Shown here: positions 36,033 through 43,986 of the stretch, piece after piece
Numbering within the stretch: the stretch's first letter is position 1
Layout of the letters: each line of letters starts with the position of its first letter
Assembly (NCBI GenBank): GCA_009777715.1
Contig: WRLH01000009.1
Location: forward strand, 30,323-94,322
Length of the DNA: 64,000 bases
Direction: 5' to 3'
Source of the DNA: Lachnospiraceae bacterium
Lineage (GTDB): Bacteria > Bacillota > Clostridia > Lachnospirales > Lachnospiraceae
Notes under the pieces: model-generated
What the model was told of the DNA's origin: nothing
What the model saw: the letters and a program-made list of their open reading frames with translations, nothing else
Database searches by the model: none
Made by a program: the position numbers and the translations under genes

Positions 36033-37136
36033 TCAATAAGGAATTGTTTTCACAAGCCAACTAGCAAATTTAATTTTACTGCGTTGGCACTCAAAACAAT
36101 TATTGCCGTATTTAATTTGAAAGTCTATTAAATTCGGCAAATCAGGTCTTAAAACGATTTGGTTTTTGGTGATTGAATTAGCAGGTATTAAAAAAATGTG
36201 TACTTCTTTTTTCTTTTTGTCATTTAAAAGCAACCACCAATCATTAGCTAATAAGCTAATACTGGGATTCGCCCAATATGTAGCCCCATTCTTATTTAAC
36301 GACGCGAAAGTCGGGCTTCTTCCTATATTGATTCCATTTGCTGTACATAAGCTCACCGCTTCTCTTTTGGAAATTGAATCATCTGTAAAATTATTTGTCT
36401 TATATGTAATGAATTTATTAGGCGCTCCGTCATTTCCTATAAGTGAAGATTCACACAAAGGATTGCGCTGAGATGTCGCTCTATTTTTTAAAGACACATT
36501 AATTTCTATCTCGTCCATAATAGAAGAAACAACATTGGCTGAAAGCTCTTTTAAAAGCTTATCTTTAAGTAAGCCGCTGACTATGCTTGCCCCGATTTCA
36601 GAACAAAGCATATTTATCTGCCTTTTAGTTTCTTGAAGGTCTTCCATATCACATAATCTGTCAGCGCAATATTGGTTAAGTGCATCAAATAAATACCCAT
36701 CTTTGCTTAAAAGTGCTATTAGTTCAGCACCCTCATCAGACCTCATAGTAAACGGTATGTCTTTAATTTTCACGATGCCTTTATTTGATTCACAATAAAA
36801 CTGCATTGTTTCACCGAGCAGAATACCAAAATCTATCTTTAACTGCCGCATATACGACATGAGTTGGTCTGCATTCCGATCCGACAATGCAACACTCGGC
36901 TTTTTAAGCTCCACCACGATGATATCTTTACCGTCAGCATTGATAATCACATCGGGTTTTAGGCTATGGGCTGCACCAACAGGGATTATTTTTCCGGTTA
37001 CAATCTCACCTTTATATGCAGACCAACCCAATTTTTCAAACAAAAATTCTACAGCTTTCTGAAAATCACGCTCTGATGAATCGCGATTCCTATTTATATG
37101 AAAGCATATTTCATTCCAAATTGAATTGTAATCCAT
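36033..37136 (-). CDS. PD-(D/E)xK nuclease-like protein (HsdR N-terminal type)
   Basis: 367 residues. The N-terminal ~110 residues carry a HSDR_N-type fold: FLFEKLGWSAYKGEIV, then KPDVII and VVELKKP, which match the D...ExK nuclease signature. The protein has no helicase domain. The C-terminal ~130 residues (GINIGRSPTFASLNKNGATYWANPSISLLANDWWLLLND) look like a separate DNA- or ligand-binding part. The start at 37136 has AGGAGG. A restriction or signalling role is inferred, not shown. Confidence 0.7.
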   Translation of the reverse strand: MDYNSIWNEICFHINRNRDSSERDFQKAVEFLFEKLGWSAYKGEIVTGKIIPVGAAHSLKPDVIINADGKDIIVVELKKPSVALSDRNADQLMSYMRQLKIDFGILLGETMQFYCESNKGIVKIKDIPFTMRSDEGAELIALLSKDGYLFDALNQYCADRLCDMEDLQETKRQINMLCSEIGASIVSGLLKDKLLKELSANVVSSIMDEIEINVSLKNRATSQRNPLCESSLIGNDGAPNKFITYKTNNFTDDSISKREAVSLCTANGINIGRSPTFASLNKNGATYWANPSISLLANDWWLLLNDKKKKEVHIFLIPANSITKNQIVLRPDLPNLIDFQIKYGNNCFECQRSKIKFASWLVKTIPY

Positions 37137-37282
37137 GCCAACCTCCTGCTTTGAATATTTTGTTGCTTGAAACTCAAACGATTTTCTATTATACTCCTTG
37201 TAAATTAATAAATCAAGAATCAACTTGAATAAACTGCGCGGCGGTCATGATTTTAAAAGGCGCAATTCTTTTACAGTCATCG

Positions 37283-38737
37283 CTAATCTCTCAACTTATA
37301 TTTTCTGTTCCGATTTGCGCCAATCGGAATGATAATATTTTCGGCTACAAGTTGCGAAAGCGTTCTTCTGGCCGTCTTTGAACTGCGATTGATAACGCTC
37401 GCTATATCTGCTGCGCTTGCTTCTCCATTTGTGGAAAGATATGTAATTATTTTTTCACGGTAATTATTATCGGATATTTTATTGGACACTTTATCGGACA
37501 TTTTATTGGACACTTTATTGGACATTTTATTGGACACTTTATTGGACATTTGCATTTCTGTGTCCAACAACTTGAACGGCACGACCGTCTTAAACACATC
37601 GCCGTCGCTCAATTCAGGCTCACCGCCGGAATAAATCTTAGTAAACTTATAAAGATTTCTCACCCCCGAACCAAGCACATCAGCCCGTCCGATGTTGATG
37701 AAAAAATTTGCAAGTAATGGATTTTTCGGAAACGGCGCGAAGTTATCGGGGTCAATTTTACCGGGAGTTTTCGGCAAACTCCAGTTCTCAGTCATGATTC
37801 GCTCGCGTTCAATTATAATCTTTGCAGGATAGGCACTCGTGTAGTCTCGATGGACGAGAATATTGCTGACAAGTTCTCGCGCAATTGAAGCGCGGACACT
37901 TACTGACTGCCCATTAATAATATGAAATCTGTCGAGAGTATGCTTGCTGATGAAGTCAATGAGTTGCTCGTAGGCATCAATCAAATTTGTCGATACCATC
38001 AAGCGGTCATCATAACGATCGAGGTTGTCGCGGCGACAGATTGCATCGGTAATATAATTCGCCGTGCAGGAGCGAATGACATCATCTTTCCCGAACAACA
38101 AAATCGCCGCAAGGTTATAGCCGGTACTGCCAAGCTCGCGGCTCTCTTGATACAAGCCCGCGCTTTTTATTATTTCCTCATCGCTCATGCTCAACCACGA
38201 GTGGTCAGGAATACGATTGGCCGCCAAACGGCGAATCTTCGGCAAGAGCCGAGCAAAATCAAAATCTTCATCTTTTGCGTAAGGGAAAATTTTGCGCTCG
38301 GAATAATCTGCGGCTTTGCGGCGATGGATTTGCGAAACCATTTCGGAATTGCGGGTTATATCCATGTCGCAGTCTTCGGCACGGTCGAAAATTTTTCCAC
38401 CGAGCATTACTACCTGTGAGTTAGGCGGCACATAACACCACAGGATTGCTTTGCCATTAAGCTCTGCTTCTTCCAATGAGATGAAAAGTGTCGGCGCGAA
38501 CTTCTGCGGATTGTTGAGCAGGTTTGCGAAGTCTTTCTTCATTTGAGCGACAGCTTTTTTATTCACGCCGACAATTTTCCCATCGTCTTCGACACCGAGC
38601 AAGATGTGACCGCCGTAACGATTTGAGAAAGATGACACGGTTTCATAAACGCTGCTCGGAAGCTCGTCTTTGCATCGTTTGAACTCAACCGTGAGACCTT
38701 CGCCGTTGTGAATGATTTGTTCTAGTTTTGTGTTCAT
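37283..38737 (-). CDS. AlbA_2/Schlafen-like ATP-binding protein with winged helix
   Basis: 484 residues. The N-terminal AlbA_2 domain reads EGLTVEFKRC, SFSNRYGGHILLGVEDDGKIVG. The central part has RASIARELVSNILVHRDYTSAYPAKI, as in the HATPase_c_4-type proteins, and LLANFFINIGRADVLGSGVRNLYK. A linker of six SNKV/SNKM tetrapeptides precedes a C-terminal winged helix (ASAADIASVINRSSKTARRTLSQL). Such proteins occur as regulators and in defence loci. The start at 38737 follows AGGGGGAC; the spacing is long. Confidence 0.75.
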   Translation of the reverse strand: MNTKLEQIIHNGEGLTVEFKRCKDELPSSVYETVSSFSNRYGGHILLGVEDDGKIVGVNKKAVAQMKKDFANLLNNPQKFAPTLFISLEEAELNGKAILWCYVPPNSQVVMLGGKIFDRAEDCDMDITRNSEMVSQIHRRKAADYSERKIFPYAKDEDFDFARLLPKIRRLAANRIPDHSWLSMSDEEIIKSAGLYQESRELGSTGYNLAAILLFGKDDVIRSCTANYITDAICRRDNLDRYDDRLMVSTNLIDAYEQLIDFISKHTLDRFHIINGQSVSVRASIARELVSNILVHRDYTSAYPAKIIIERERIMTENWSLPKTPGKIDPDNFAPFPKNPLLANFFINIGRADVLGSGVRNLYKFTKIYSGGEPELSDGDVFKTVVPFKLLDTEMQMSNKVSNKMSNKVSNKMSDKVSNKISDNNYREKIITYLSTNGEASAADIASVINRSSKTARRTLSQLVAENIIIPIGANRNRKYKLRD

Positions 38738-38762
38738 AGATTTATTAGTCCCCCTGCTCTCA

Positions 38763-39314
38763 TTATAGAGCATCAAATATCTCGTTAAGACTATCTAAAA
38801 TAAACTGTTGAGCTTCCTTTTTATAAAGGACAACCGAATATGATCCCCTCATTCCAGCTCTTTCTTCCTTGAAAATTCCGACAAGTTCGCTCTGTGGTGT
38901 GATAGTTTTTATTTTCTTTTCGTTAAATATTTCTTCGGCTAAGAAACCTCTTTCCACCAACCAAGTCGTAACAGCTCTTCTATTGCACTTTTTCATAATG
39001 GAAGTATCAATAACTTTGTCTATTTCTTCAATAAAAATAGAAATTGGCAAAGGCGTTTCACTGATCGCAACCTTTGATTTTTGCTCCTCGGAAAGTCTAA
39101 AAGGCAAAAGATGTTTCGTGCTTTTCCTGCCAACTTCGCCGCCGTTTGCGATTATTTCGTTTAACTTTTTTGATATATGAAAAAAACAACGAATCAGCCG
39201 CGGGTCGTTGAGAAGTGCATCATCGGAAAGGGGGATACTCGTGTAAGGGTCAAGCCCATTTGCGAGTTTATCGATAACTTCTTTGGCTCGAGTTGTTAGT
39301 TCGAGATCTGTCAT
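38763..39314 (-). CDS. Uncharacterised protein directly after tRNA-Ser
   Basis: 183 residues, all-helical in appearance, with repeated LSDDALLNDPRLIRCFFHISKKLNEII and LPFRLSEEQKSKV. No family recognised with confidence. It is encoded with the AlbA_2 gene: the reading frames nearly touch. Its AGGAGG (39327-39322) begins 5 nt after the last base of tRNA-Ser copy 2, so the transcript must include, or start within, the tRNA. Confidence 0.7.
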   Translation of the reverse strand: MTDLELTTRAKEVIDKLANGLDPYTSIPLSDDALLNDPRLIRCFFHISKKLNEIIANGGEVGRKSTKHLLPFRLSEEQKSKVAISETPLPISIFIEEIDKVIDTSIMKKCNRRAVTTWLVERGFLAEEIFNEKKIKTITPQSELVGIFKEERAGMRGSYSVVLYKKEAQQFILDSLNEIFDAL

Positions 39315-39328
39315 ACTTGTTCCTCCTA

Positions 39329-39459
39329 AAAACGGAGTCTAAGGGATTTGAACCCTTGCGCCGGCGAACCGACCTACCGGATTTCGAATCCGGACCCTTC
39401 AGCCTCTTGGGTAAGACTCCTTACGGCCAATATTTCTTCCGTAAGTCAGATTATATTAT
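39329..39459. repeat. tRNA-Ser block repeat, copy 2
   Basis: Right border of cassette 2, nearly identical to 35831-35962. Its downstream side (after 39459) is unlike copy 1 and leads to the prophage. Confidence 0.9.
39333..39420 (-). tRNA. tRNA-Ser(CGA), copy 2
   Basis: 88 nt. Acceptor GGAGTCT/AGACTCC, D stem ACCC/GGGT, anticodon stem CCGGA/TCCGG with loop TTCGAAA (anticodon CGA), variable arm TAGGTCGGTTCGCCGGCG, T loop TTCAAAT, discriminator G, CCA not encoded. All stems pair, so this is the intact copy. Only five bases separate it from the ribosome binding site of the next gene. Confidence 0.93.
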
Positions 39460-39488
39460 GAAATTCCTTTAAAAGCAAGACAAAATTA

Positions 39489-39506
39489 CAATTAACAGGC
39501 TGGAAT
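39489..39506. repeat. Prophage attachment repeat, left
   Basis: CAATTAACAGGCTGGAAT, identical to 47183-47200; the flanking bases on both sides differ. It lies 29 bp past the tRNA-Ser block. Confidence 0.85.
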
Positions 39507-39510
39507 GTGT

Positions 39511-39542
39511 ACTGTAAAATTAAAATTAACAAGTTTTACAGT
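39511..39542. promoter_or_regulatory. Inverted repeat before first prophage gene
   Basis: ACTGTAAAA (39511-39519) and TTTTACAGT (39534-39542) form perfect 9-bp arms, 14 bp apart. It is directly followed by TATATTTTTATT and the first prophage gene. Candidate operator or ssDNA hairpin. Confidence 0.55.
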
Positions 39543-39573
39543 ATATTTTTATTGGATTAAGAGAGGAAAAATA

Positions 39574-39822
39574 ATGGACAAGATGACGTTCCGCCAAATC
39601 CAGCTTGAACATCTTTCGGAAGTGATGGTTGAATACCAAAAATATCTTAATGAACTGGTCTGCCTTATGGGTGACAGTTCCCCTTTAAGCTTCATGATGG
39701 AATACCGGAATTTTACCAATGACGAACTTGTCCACCTCGCAATCCAGAACTATATTGAAAGCTTGAAAAAGGACATACGCGAAATCGAATCATTGTTGAT
39801 GGAGCGTGATAAAACTAATTGA
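39574..39822 (+). CDS. Prophage early protein, unknown
   Basis: 82 residues, mostly helical, acidic C-terminus (SLKKDIREIESLLMERDKTN). First gene of the prophage, with GAGAGG upstream of its ATG. No family recognised; not an obvious HTH repressor. Confidence 0.6.
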   Translation: MDKMTFRQIQLEHLSEVMVEYQKYLNELVCLMGDSSPLSFMMEYRNFTNDELVHLAIQNYIESLKKDIREIESLLMERDKTN

Positions 39823-39859
39823 TTGCCGGGAAGACGGCGGAAAGAAAGAGGAAAAGCAA

Positions 39860-40105
39860 ATGGCAAAAATCAAGTTAGGCATGAGAGTTGAAATCATTAA
39901 AGCAGTAATGGGGGAAATCCAGTCCACTAAACAACCTTACTACAAAATCGTAATTGAGCAGGACGGCGAGGTAATTAGTTTTAGCTGTACAGAGCTGGTT
40001 TATAATGAGGGGTCTGGGCTAAAGGGCGAGATGGTTAACTTGGTAGGCGAGTTTAACGATGATTACAAGAAAATCCGCATTACCGGGATAGTGAAAGGTA
40101 AGTAG
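39860..40105 (+). CDS. Small beta-rich prophage protein, possible ssDNA-binding (gene V-like)
   Basis: 81 residues with alternating strands (MRVEIIKAVMGEI, YYKIVIEQDGEVISFSCTELVY, MVNLVGEFNDDYKKIRITGIVKGK) and a basic C-terminus. Size, predicted fold and position before the coat genes fit inoviral ssDNA-binding proteins, but no diagnostic motif is present. AAAGAGG precedes the ATG. Confidence 0.5.
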   Translation: MAKIKLGMRVEIIKAVMGEIQSTKQPYYKIVIEQDGEVISFSCTELVYNEGSGLKGEMVNLVGEFNDDYKKIRITGIVKGK

Positions 40106-40109
40106 GAAA

Positions 40110-40607
40110 ATGTATGAGGAAATTAAGGAATCACATGAGGAAATTCTGGAAGTTCATTACGAAGAAATATTACGTGAGGGACATTCTCCGGAAGATGTCG
40201 GATTGGAACAGCAGGTAGCCATTGAGGAAATGCTTGAAGCCGAAGCTGTAAGCCCAAGCTCATTCCAAGGCATTGAAGCGTTAAACATTGGATATCTGGG
40301 CGATGTCGGGACTCATGAAATGCTTGAAACTTACCTGAATGGAATATATAACACGGTTGACGGCTTCTATATGATGGTATGGCAACTAGAGTATGACCAA
40401 TTGAAGCATGGTGATTTCGTCTCCCAGCTTGAGTCTCTGAAATCAGATAATTATTATATGCACGTTGAGACGGTTGAAAGGCTTGAGACCTTGGAATGGC
40501 AGATTCATGACCTAAACAATTTAGGCATTATGGGCTTGGTGAGTTCTGGCTTGCTGTTCGGCTCACTGCTTGTGGCCATGCTGATGAGGTACATAAAACA
40601 TGAGTGA
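40110..40607 (+). CDS. Prophage protein with C-terminal membrane anchor
   Basis: 165 residues. Strongly acidic N-terminal part (MYEEIKESHEEILEVHYEE), helical middle, and one helix near the C-terminus (MGLVSSGLLFGSLLVAMLM) ending in RYIKHE. Begins 4 bp after the previous gene and overlaps the next. Unknown role; possibly a minor virion or assembly protein. Confidence 0.6.
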   Translation: MYEEIKESHEEILEVHYEEILREGHSPEDVGLEQQVAIEEMLEAEAVSPSSFQGIEALNIGYLGDVGTHEMLETYLNGIYNTVDGFYMMVWQLEYDQLKHGDFVSQLESLKSDNYYMHVETVERLETLEWQIHDLNNLGIMGLVSSGLLFGSLLVAMLMRYIKHE

Positions 40608-40725
40608 GTTATTTGAGATTTATATTGTTGCAAGTATTTATGGGATAGGCATCGGTGCAGTGCCGTTAATAATAGGCCTTACTATTAGCGGCATTTTGAA
40701 AATTTTCAAGCAATCAAATAAATGA
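40600..40725 (+). CDS. 41-residue membrane protein (minor coat candidate)
   Basis: One long hydrophobic segment (IYIVASIYGIGIGAVPLIIG) and a basic end (KIFKQSNK). The ATG overlaps the previous stop region and a GGAGAG for the next gene lies within its end. Size and place before the major coat gene fit an inoviral pVII/pIX-type protein. Confidence 0.6.
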   Translation: MSELFEIYIVASIYGIGIGAVPLIIGLTISGILKIFKQSNK

Positions 40726-40739
40726 AAGGAGAGCTAAAA

Positions 40740-40943
40740 ATGAGACTAAATATTTTGAGTGGCGGCGGCAGTTCGGCAATTTCCGATGCCCAGACAGCAG
40801 TCCAGAGCGGACTTACTGAAATAGCAGGTGGCATGACTTCGACATTGTCAATGGTCATACCAATCGCATTAGGCATTGTCGGCGCGGTAATGCTAGTTGT
40901 TTTCGGAGTGCGGCTTTTTAAGAAGCTTAGTGGCAAGGCATAA
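40740..40943 (+). CDS. Major coat protein (pVIII-like)
   Basis: 67 residues: a short polar N-terminus (GGGSSAISDAQTAVQSGL), a single hydrophobic helix (VIPIALGIVGAVMLVVFGV) and a basic end (RLFKKLSGKA). This is the classic layout of a filamentous-phage major coat protein, which spans the membrane and binds DNA with its basic end. There is no separate signal peptide, as in Pf1-like types with short leaders or none. AAAGGAG precedes the ATG, and a strong terminator follows. Confidence 0.82.
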   Translation: MRLNILSGGGSSAISDAQTAVQSGLTEIAGGMTSTLSMVIPIALGIVGAVMLVVFGVRLFKKLSGKA

Positions 40944-40954
40944 GGGTAACAGCC

Positions 40955-40978
40955 AAAGGGAGCTTAACCGCTCCCTTT
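40955..40978. terminator. Bidirectional terminator after the major coat gene
   Basis: AAAGGGAGC / GCTCCCTTT, 9-bp stem, loop TTAACC. On the plus strand it ends coat mRNA (ACTCTTTTC follows); on the minus strand its loop holds the stop codon of the convergent gene. Confidence 0.8.
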
Positions 40979-41242
40979 ACTCTTTTCGTTAATGCGGTTA
41001 CGAAGTTTTAAGGAAAGAGTAACAAAATCTTTGCTGTAATCAGAAAATTTTAGGAAGTCAACCGAGGTAGAAGATATATCAAGACCATAAGACAAATAAA
41101 ACATCTCATCGATTTCATCAATAAAAGAAGCACACTTATATTTGTCATACAACAGGTCTTGAAGGGTCAAACCTCTGATGTCTAAGTCGGGTTTGAAAAT
41201 GTGTAAATGATATTCGTAATTTGAAATTTTACTAAAGTACAT
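40964..41242 (-). CDS. Minus-strand prophage accessory protein 3
   Basis: 92 residues: YHLHIFKPDLDIRGLTLQDLLYDKYKCASFIDEIDEMFYL, acidic, with no membrane segment. AT-rich coding sequence, unlike the plus-strand core genes. Unknown. Last gene of a three-gene minus-strand group within the structural module. Confidence 0.6.
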   Translation of the reverse strand: MYFSKISNYEYHLHIFKPDLDIRGLTLQDLLYDKYKCASFIDEIDEMFYLSYGLDISSTSVDFLKFSDYSKDFVTLSLKLRNRINEKSKGSG

Positions 41243-41260
41243 TAACTAACCTCATTCAAA

Positions 41261-41461
41261 TTAAAACAAATCATTTTTGATTTCGTCCCAACAGGCATCT
41301 ATGTAAGTCCCATTATTTTTTGATTTTTTTACAGGCTTGAATTTTATGTTATTGGATTGCTTATTATTTTTTTTGCCCTTGCCAAATAAAATCCTGTAAG
41401 CCGAGTAAATTATCAAAGCTCCAAATGAAAAATAAATAAATGTAAAGGTGTTGTTATCCAT
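41261..41461 (-). CDS. Minus-strand prophage accessory protein 2, membrane
   Basis: 66 residues. One N-terminal helix (FTFIYFSFGALIIYSAYRILF), then a Lys/Asn-rich part. A weak AGGAT lies before the ATG. Possibly a superinfection-exclusion or immunity membrane protein, by position only. Confidence 0.55.
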   Translation of the reverse strand: MDNNTFTFIYFSFGALIIYSAYRILFGKGKKNNKQSNNIKFKPVKKSKNNGTYIDACWDEIKNDLF

Positions 41462-41473
41462 AATGATATCCTC

Positions 41474-41791
41474 TTATTTAAGGCTAAGTGCTTCAGATTT
41501 GTTTTTGTAATATGTAATTATTTCATCAGCTAAGTAATCTTTATGAGTAAATGTAATCATTACAATATTATCGGATAAGAACTTTGAATCTGACGCTACG
41601 TAATCATTGAAACTAGATTCGGGTATCAATTTAACATAACTGGATAGTTCGTGAAAATTGATTTTGAATTTTTCAATACATGAAATTTCCTTGTGTTCGA
41701 CATCGATTTTACAAGAAACATCTTTTTTTATGATTTCGCTTTTATGAACAATGCAGATGTATGAGTGGTCGTTTATCATATCAATAATCAT
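41474..41791 (-). CDS. Minus-strand prophage accessory protein 1
   Basis: 105 residues, beta-rich, with paired cysteines (YICIVHKS; VSCKIDVEHKEISC). GGAGGGC-like sequence precedes the ATG. Unknown. Divergent from the pIII-like gene, with 55 bp between them for both promoters. Confidence 0.6.
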   Translation of the reverse strand: MIIDMINDHSYICIVHKSEIIKKDVSCKIDVEHKEISCIEKFKINFHELSSYVKLIPESSFNDYVASDSKFLSDNIVMITFTHKDYLADEIITYYKNKSEALSLK

Positions 41792-41846
41792 TTTAAAGCC
41801 CTCCGTTTTACTATTTTAAAATGATTATACCAGAAAGGATAGAATA

Positions 41847-43514
41847 ATGAAAGCACTAAAAAGAACATTTATATTTTTATTGGAAAAAGTTTTGCCAATA
41901 TTATTATGCGTAGTCATTATTACGGTTAGTATTCCACCTAAAAAAGTTGAAGCTTTTGCGCCAGCCTTGCCTTATGCCGGGTATGTTATATATGAAGTAT
42001 TGAAATCAGCAGTAATATTAGGCTTGGTTAGTGCTGGCGTTTATGATTATGCTAGTGATGGTGCTTTAACTGATGCTGTAATGAATGATTTTTTAAGTTA
42101 CACAAAAGGGATTGATTTTAATAATGTATTACCGGGCAATACTGATGTAAGTGATGAAACTCGTACAAAAATATTATTGCCTGGTGGAATTGGTGGAATT
42201 GACGGAGATTATTGGGTTAAAGAACCAAATACAGGCGAAATTTACAATAATCCTACACTAACCGATGAAGCATTGGTAAATTGGATAATTGAGCATGAAA
42301 TGAATAGTGGCGGAAAACCTCAAGAACCACCACCAGATGACAAATTAAAAATAGATAAAGGACTGTTTTTTTCTGCTTCTGCTGGCTTGGTTGCATTAGT
42401 ATCAAATTTTTTTAGCAGTTTATCATCCGACCCCTCAATCAGCCCTGCGCTTGCAAGCCATCTAACGCCGGAAGAGATAGCAGAAATAGGTTGGAGCGGA
42501 GCATATGAGAGAAATGGCGATGGCAATATATCAATATCTGGTACCGTCAAAGAAGTTCTTGATAGAAGAGATATGGAATACGGCGGTACGTTCACTTACC
42601 CAGTATATTTAGTAAGGACGGGAACTGCGAGCGGTGTAAATAGTTCCATTAATGATAATTTTACGATATATGTAAATATAAATGGCTCGCTGACCACAAA
42701 TAGAACCAATATAGCCAAGAATGAATTAAACGGAATATACCGCATGGATTTTTGGAAAGATACAAAAACTTTATCGGGCCCTTACTGGGGTTCAAATACT
42801 ATTATGTTGAGTAAGAGCGGTTCAGCTATCAATATTCCTGTATTTAATACAACTACAGAATTAAGTTTATATTTGCAGACTGGCAATAAGTCACTTGCGG
42901 TAAATTATACTCCCCAATCCCCCCAGCTCGACAAAAAAGCCCTTGCAAAAAATTTAACTGCCCCTTTAAGCCCTCTAGCTCAATTAGTGCCGGGTACTTA
43001 TATATCGACCGATATATCTCGTCAAATTGCAAACGCAATAAAGACTGAGATGGAAACTAGTCCGGAAATTGATAATCAAACATACACGCAGACGGTCACG
43101 GATATTGTTAATGACGTTGTAACACAAACTCAAATTCAAGTTCAGCCAGTTATTGATGCTGACACAGGAACTCAACCGCAACCAACTTTACCCCCACCGC
43201 CCCCGGCCGTAATCCCAGCCACTGGCAATGACCTAATCGACAGCGTCACCAGCCGTGGGAGCATGGCATGGACAACGCTCTTCCCATTCTGCATACCGTT
43301 CGACCTAATATATCTCATAAGCGTCCTCAACGCCGAGCCGGAAGCCCCCCGGTGGGAAATACCGCTATATAATGAGGATTTCGGCATAGATTACACTTTC
43401 GTCATCGACATGGAAGAATTCGAGTCCCTTGCGCGGATATTCCGCATCTTGCAGACGATAAGCTTCATACTGGGCTTGATACTGATAACCCGGGGACAGA
43501 TGATAAAAGGATAG
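41847..43514 (+). CDS. pIII-like adsorption protein
   Basis: 555 residues. Signal peptide or helix at 10-35 (ending PPKKVEAFA), a long extracellular part, a proline-rich hinge (TLPPPPPAVIP, about residue 445), a hydrophobic ~25-residue stretch, and a C-terminal helix (FRILQTISFILGLILITRG). It has the plan of the tip adhesin of filamentous phage, located between coat and Zot genes. The N-terminal four-fifths are AT-rich, while the sequence from about 43170 on is clearly richer in GC, which suggests a swapped receptor-binding part. Confidence 0.75.
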   Translation: MKALKRTFIFLLEKVLPILLCVVIITVSIPPKKVEAFAPALPYAGYVIYEVLKSAVILGLVSAGVYDYASDGALTDAVMNDFLSYTKGIDFNNVLPGNTDVSDETRTKILLPGGIGGIDGDYWVKEPNTGEIYNNPTLTDEALVNWIIEHEMNSGGKPQEPPPDDKLKIDKGLFFSASAGLVALVSNFFSSLSSDPSISPALASHLTPEEIAEIGWSGAYERNGDGNISISGTVKEVLDRRDMEYGGTFTYPVYLVRTGTASGVNSSINDNFTIYVNINGSLTTNRTNIAKNELNGIYRMDFWKDTKTLSGPYWGSNTIMLSKSGSAINIPVFNTTTELSLYLQTGNKSLAVNYTPQSPQLDKKALAKNLTAPLSPLAQLVPGTYISTDISRQIANAIKTEMETSPEIDNQTYTQTVTDIVNDVVTQTQIQVQPVIDADTGTQPQPTLPPPPPAVIPATGNDLIDSVTSRGSMAWTTLFPFCIPFDLIYLISVLNAEPEAPRWEIPLYNEDFGIDYTFVIDMEEFESLARIFRILQTISFILGLILITRGQMIKG

Positions 43515-43529
43515 GAAAGGAGCAGGAAA

Positions 43530-43778
43530 ATGGTTGAAAGCATACTTGGCGGACTAAAAGGCTTCCTTGACGCAGTTGTTGACACGGCCTTGAATGTATT
43601 GCCGATAAGCCCATTCACGGAGCATATTGACGCGCTGGCGGAGCTTCCGTACTTAGGCTACCTAAACTGGTTCGTGCCTGTGGGGGCGTTAGTCGCAATC
43701 GGGACATCGTGGCTCGTTGCCATCGGCATATACTATGCCATCATGATAATACTGCGATGGGTCAAGGCGATATCATGA
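43530..43778 (+). CDS. pVI-like minor coat protein
   Basis: 82 residues with two hydrophobic stretches (FLDAVVDTALNVLPI; YLNWFVPVGALVAIGTSWLVAIGIYYAIMIIL). Follows the pIII-like gene by 15 bp with AAAGGAG. Size, hydrophobicity and position match the pVI cap protein. Confidence 0.7.
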   Translation: MVESILGGLKGFLDAVVDTALNVLPISPFTEHIDALAELPYLGYLNWFVPVGALVAIGTSWLVAIGIYYAIMIILRWVKAIS

Positions 43779-43879
43779 GTGACAGGGACGGCTGGAAAAA
43801 CTTATGCCGCGGCATATTTGCATGGATTGCAATGTTCCTGATTGCCCTGCTAAGGGATATGATTTTGCAAGGGAAATGA
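43775..43879 (+). CDS. 34-residue membrane peptide
   Basis: ATG overlaps the pVI stop as ATGA. One hydrophobic segment (IFAWIAMFLIALL) between charged ends. A coupled start and stop on both sides supports translation. Confidence 0.55.
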   Translation: MSDRDGWKNLCRGIFAWIAMFLIALLRDMILQGK

Positions 43880-43971
43880 CGGAAAACGGCATAAAACAGC
43901 CAACCGTCTGCCCGATGGGCTGTGAGTTCAAGAGCTGGAGCATAAAAATGCAGGAATTTCTTGCATTTTAA
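43876..43971 (+). CDS. 31-residue peptide with Cys pair
   Basis: ATG overlaps the previous stop as ATGA; contains VCPMGCEF. The zot ribosome binding site (AAGGAAAGG) follows its stop. Translation is inferred from coupling alone. Confidence 0.4.
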   Translation: MTENGIKQPTVCPMGCEFKSWSIKMQEFLAF

Positions 43972-43986
43972 GGAAAGGAAACCAAA

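Noticed and set aside
37922..38419. 165-codon open frame on the plus strand
   Set aside because: Antisense to the AlbA_2 gene, whose motifs are clear; no family features.
39489..39506. Reading the att repeat as a dif/XerCD site
   Set aside because: It lacks the two XerC/XerD half-sites of Firmicutes dif, and the dnaB/dnaX gene neighbourhood does not suggest the replication terminus.
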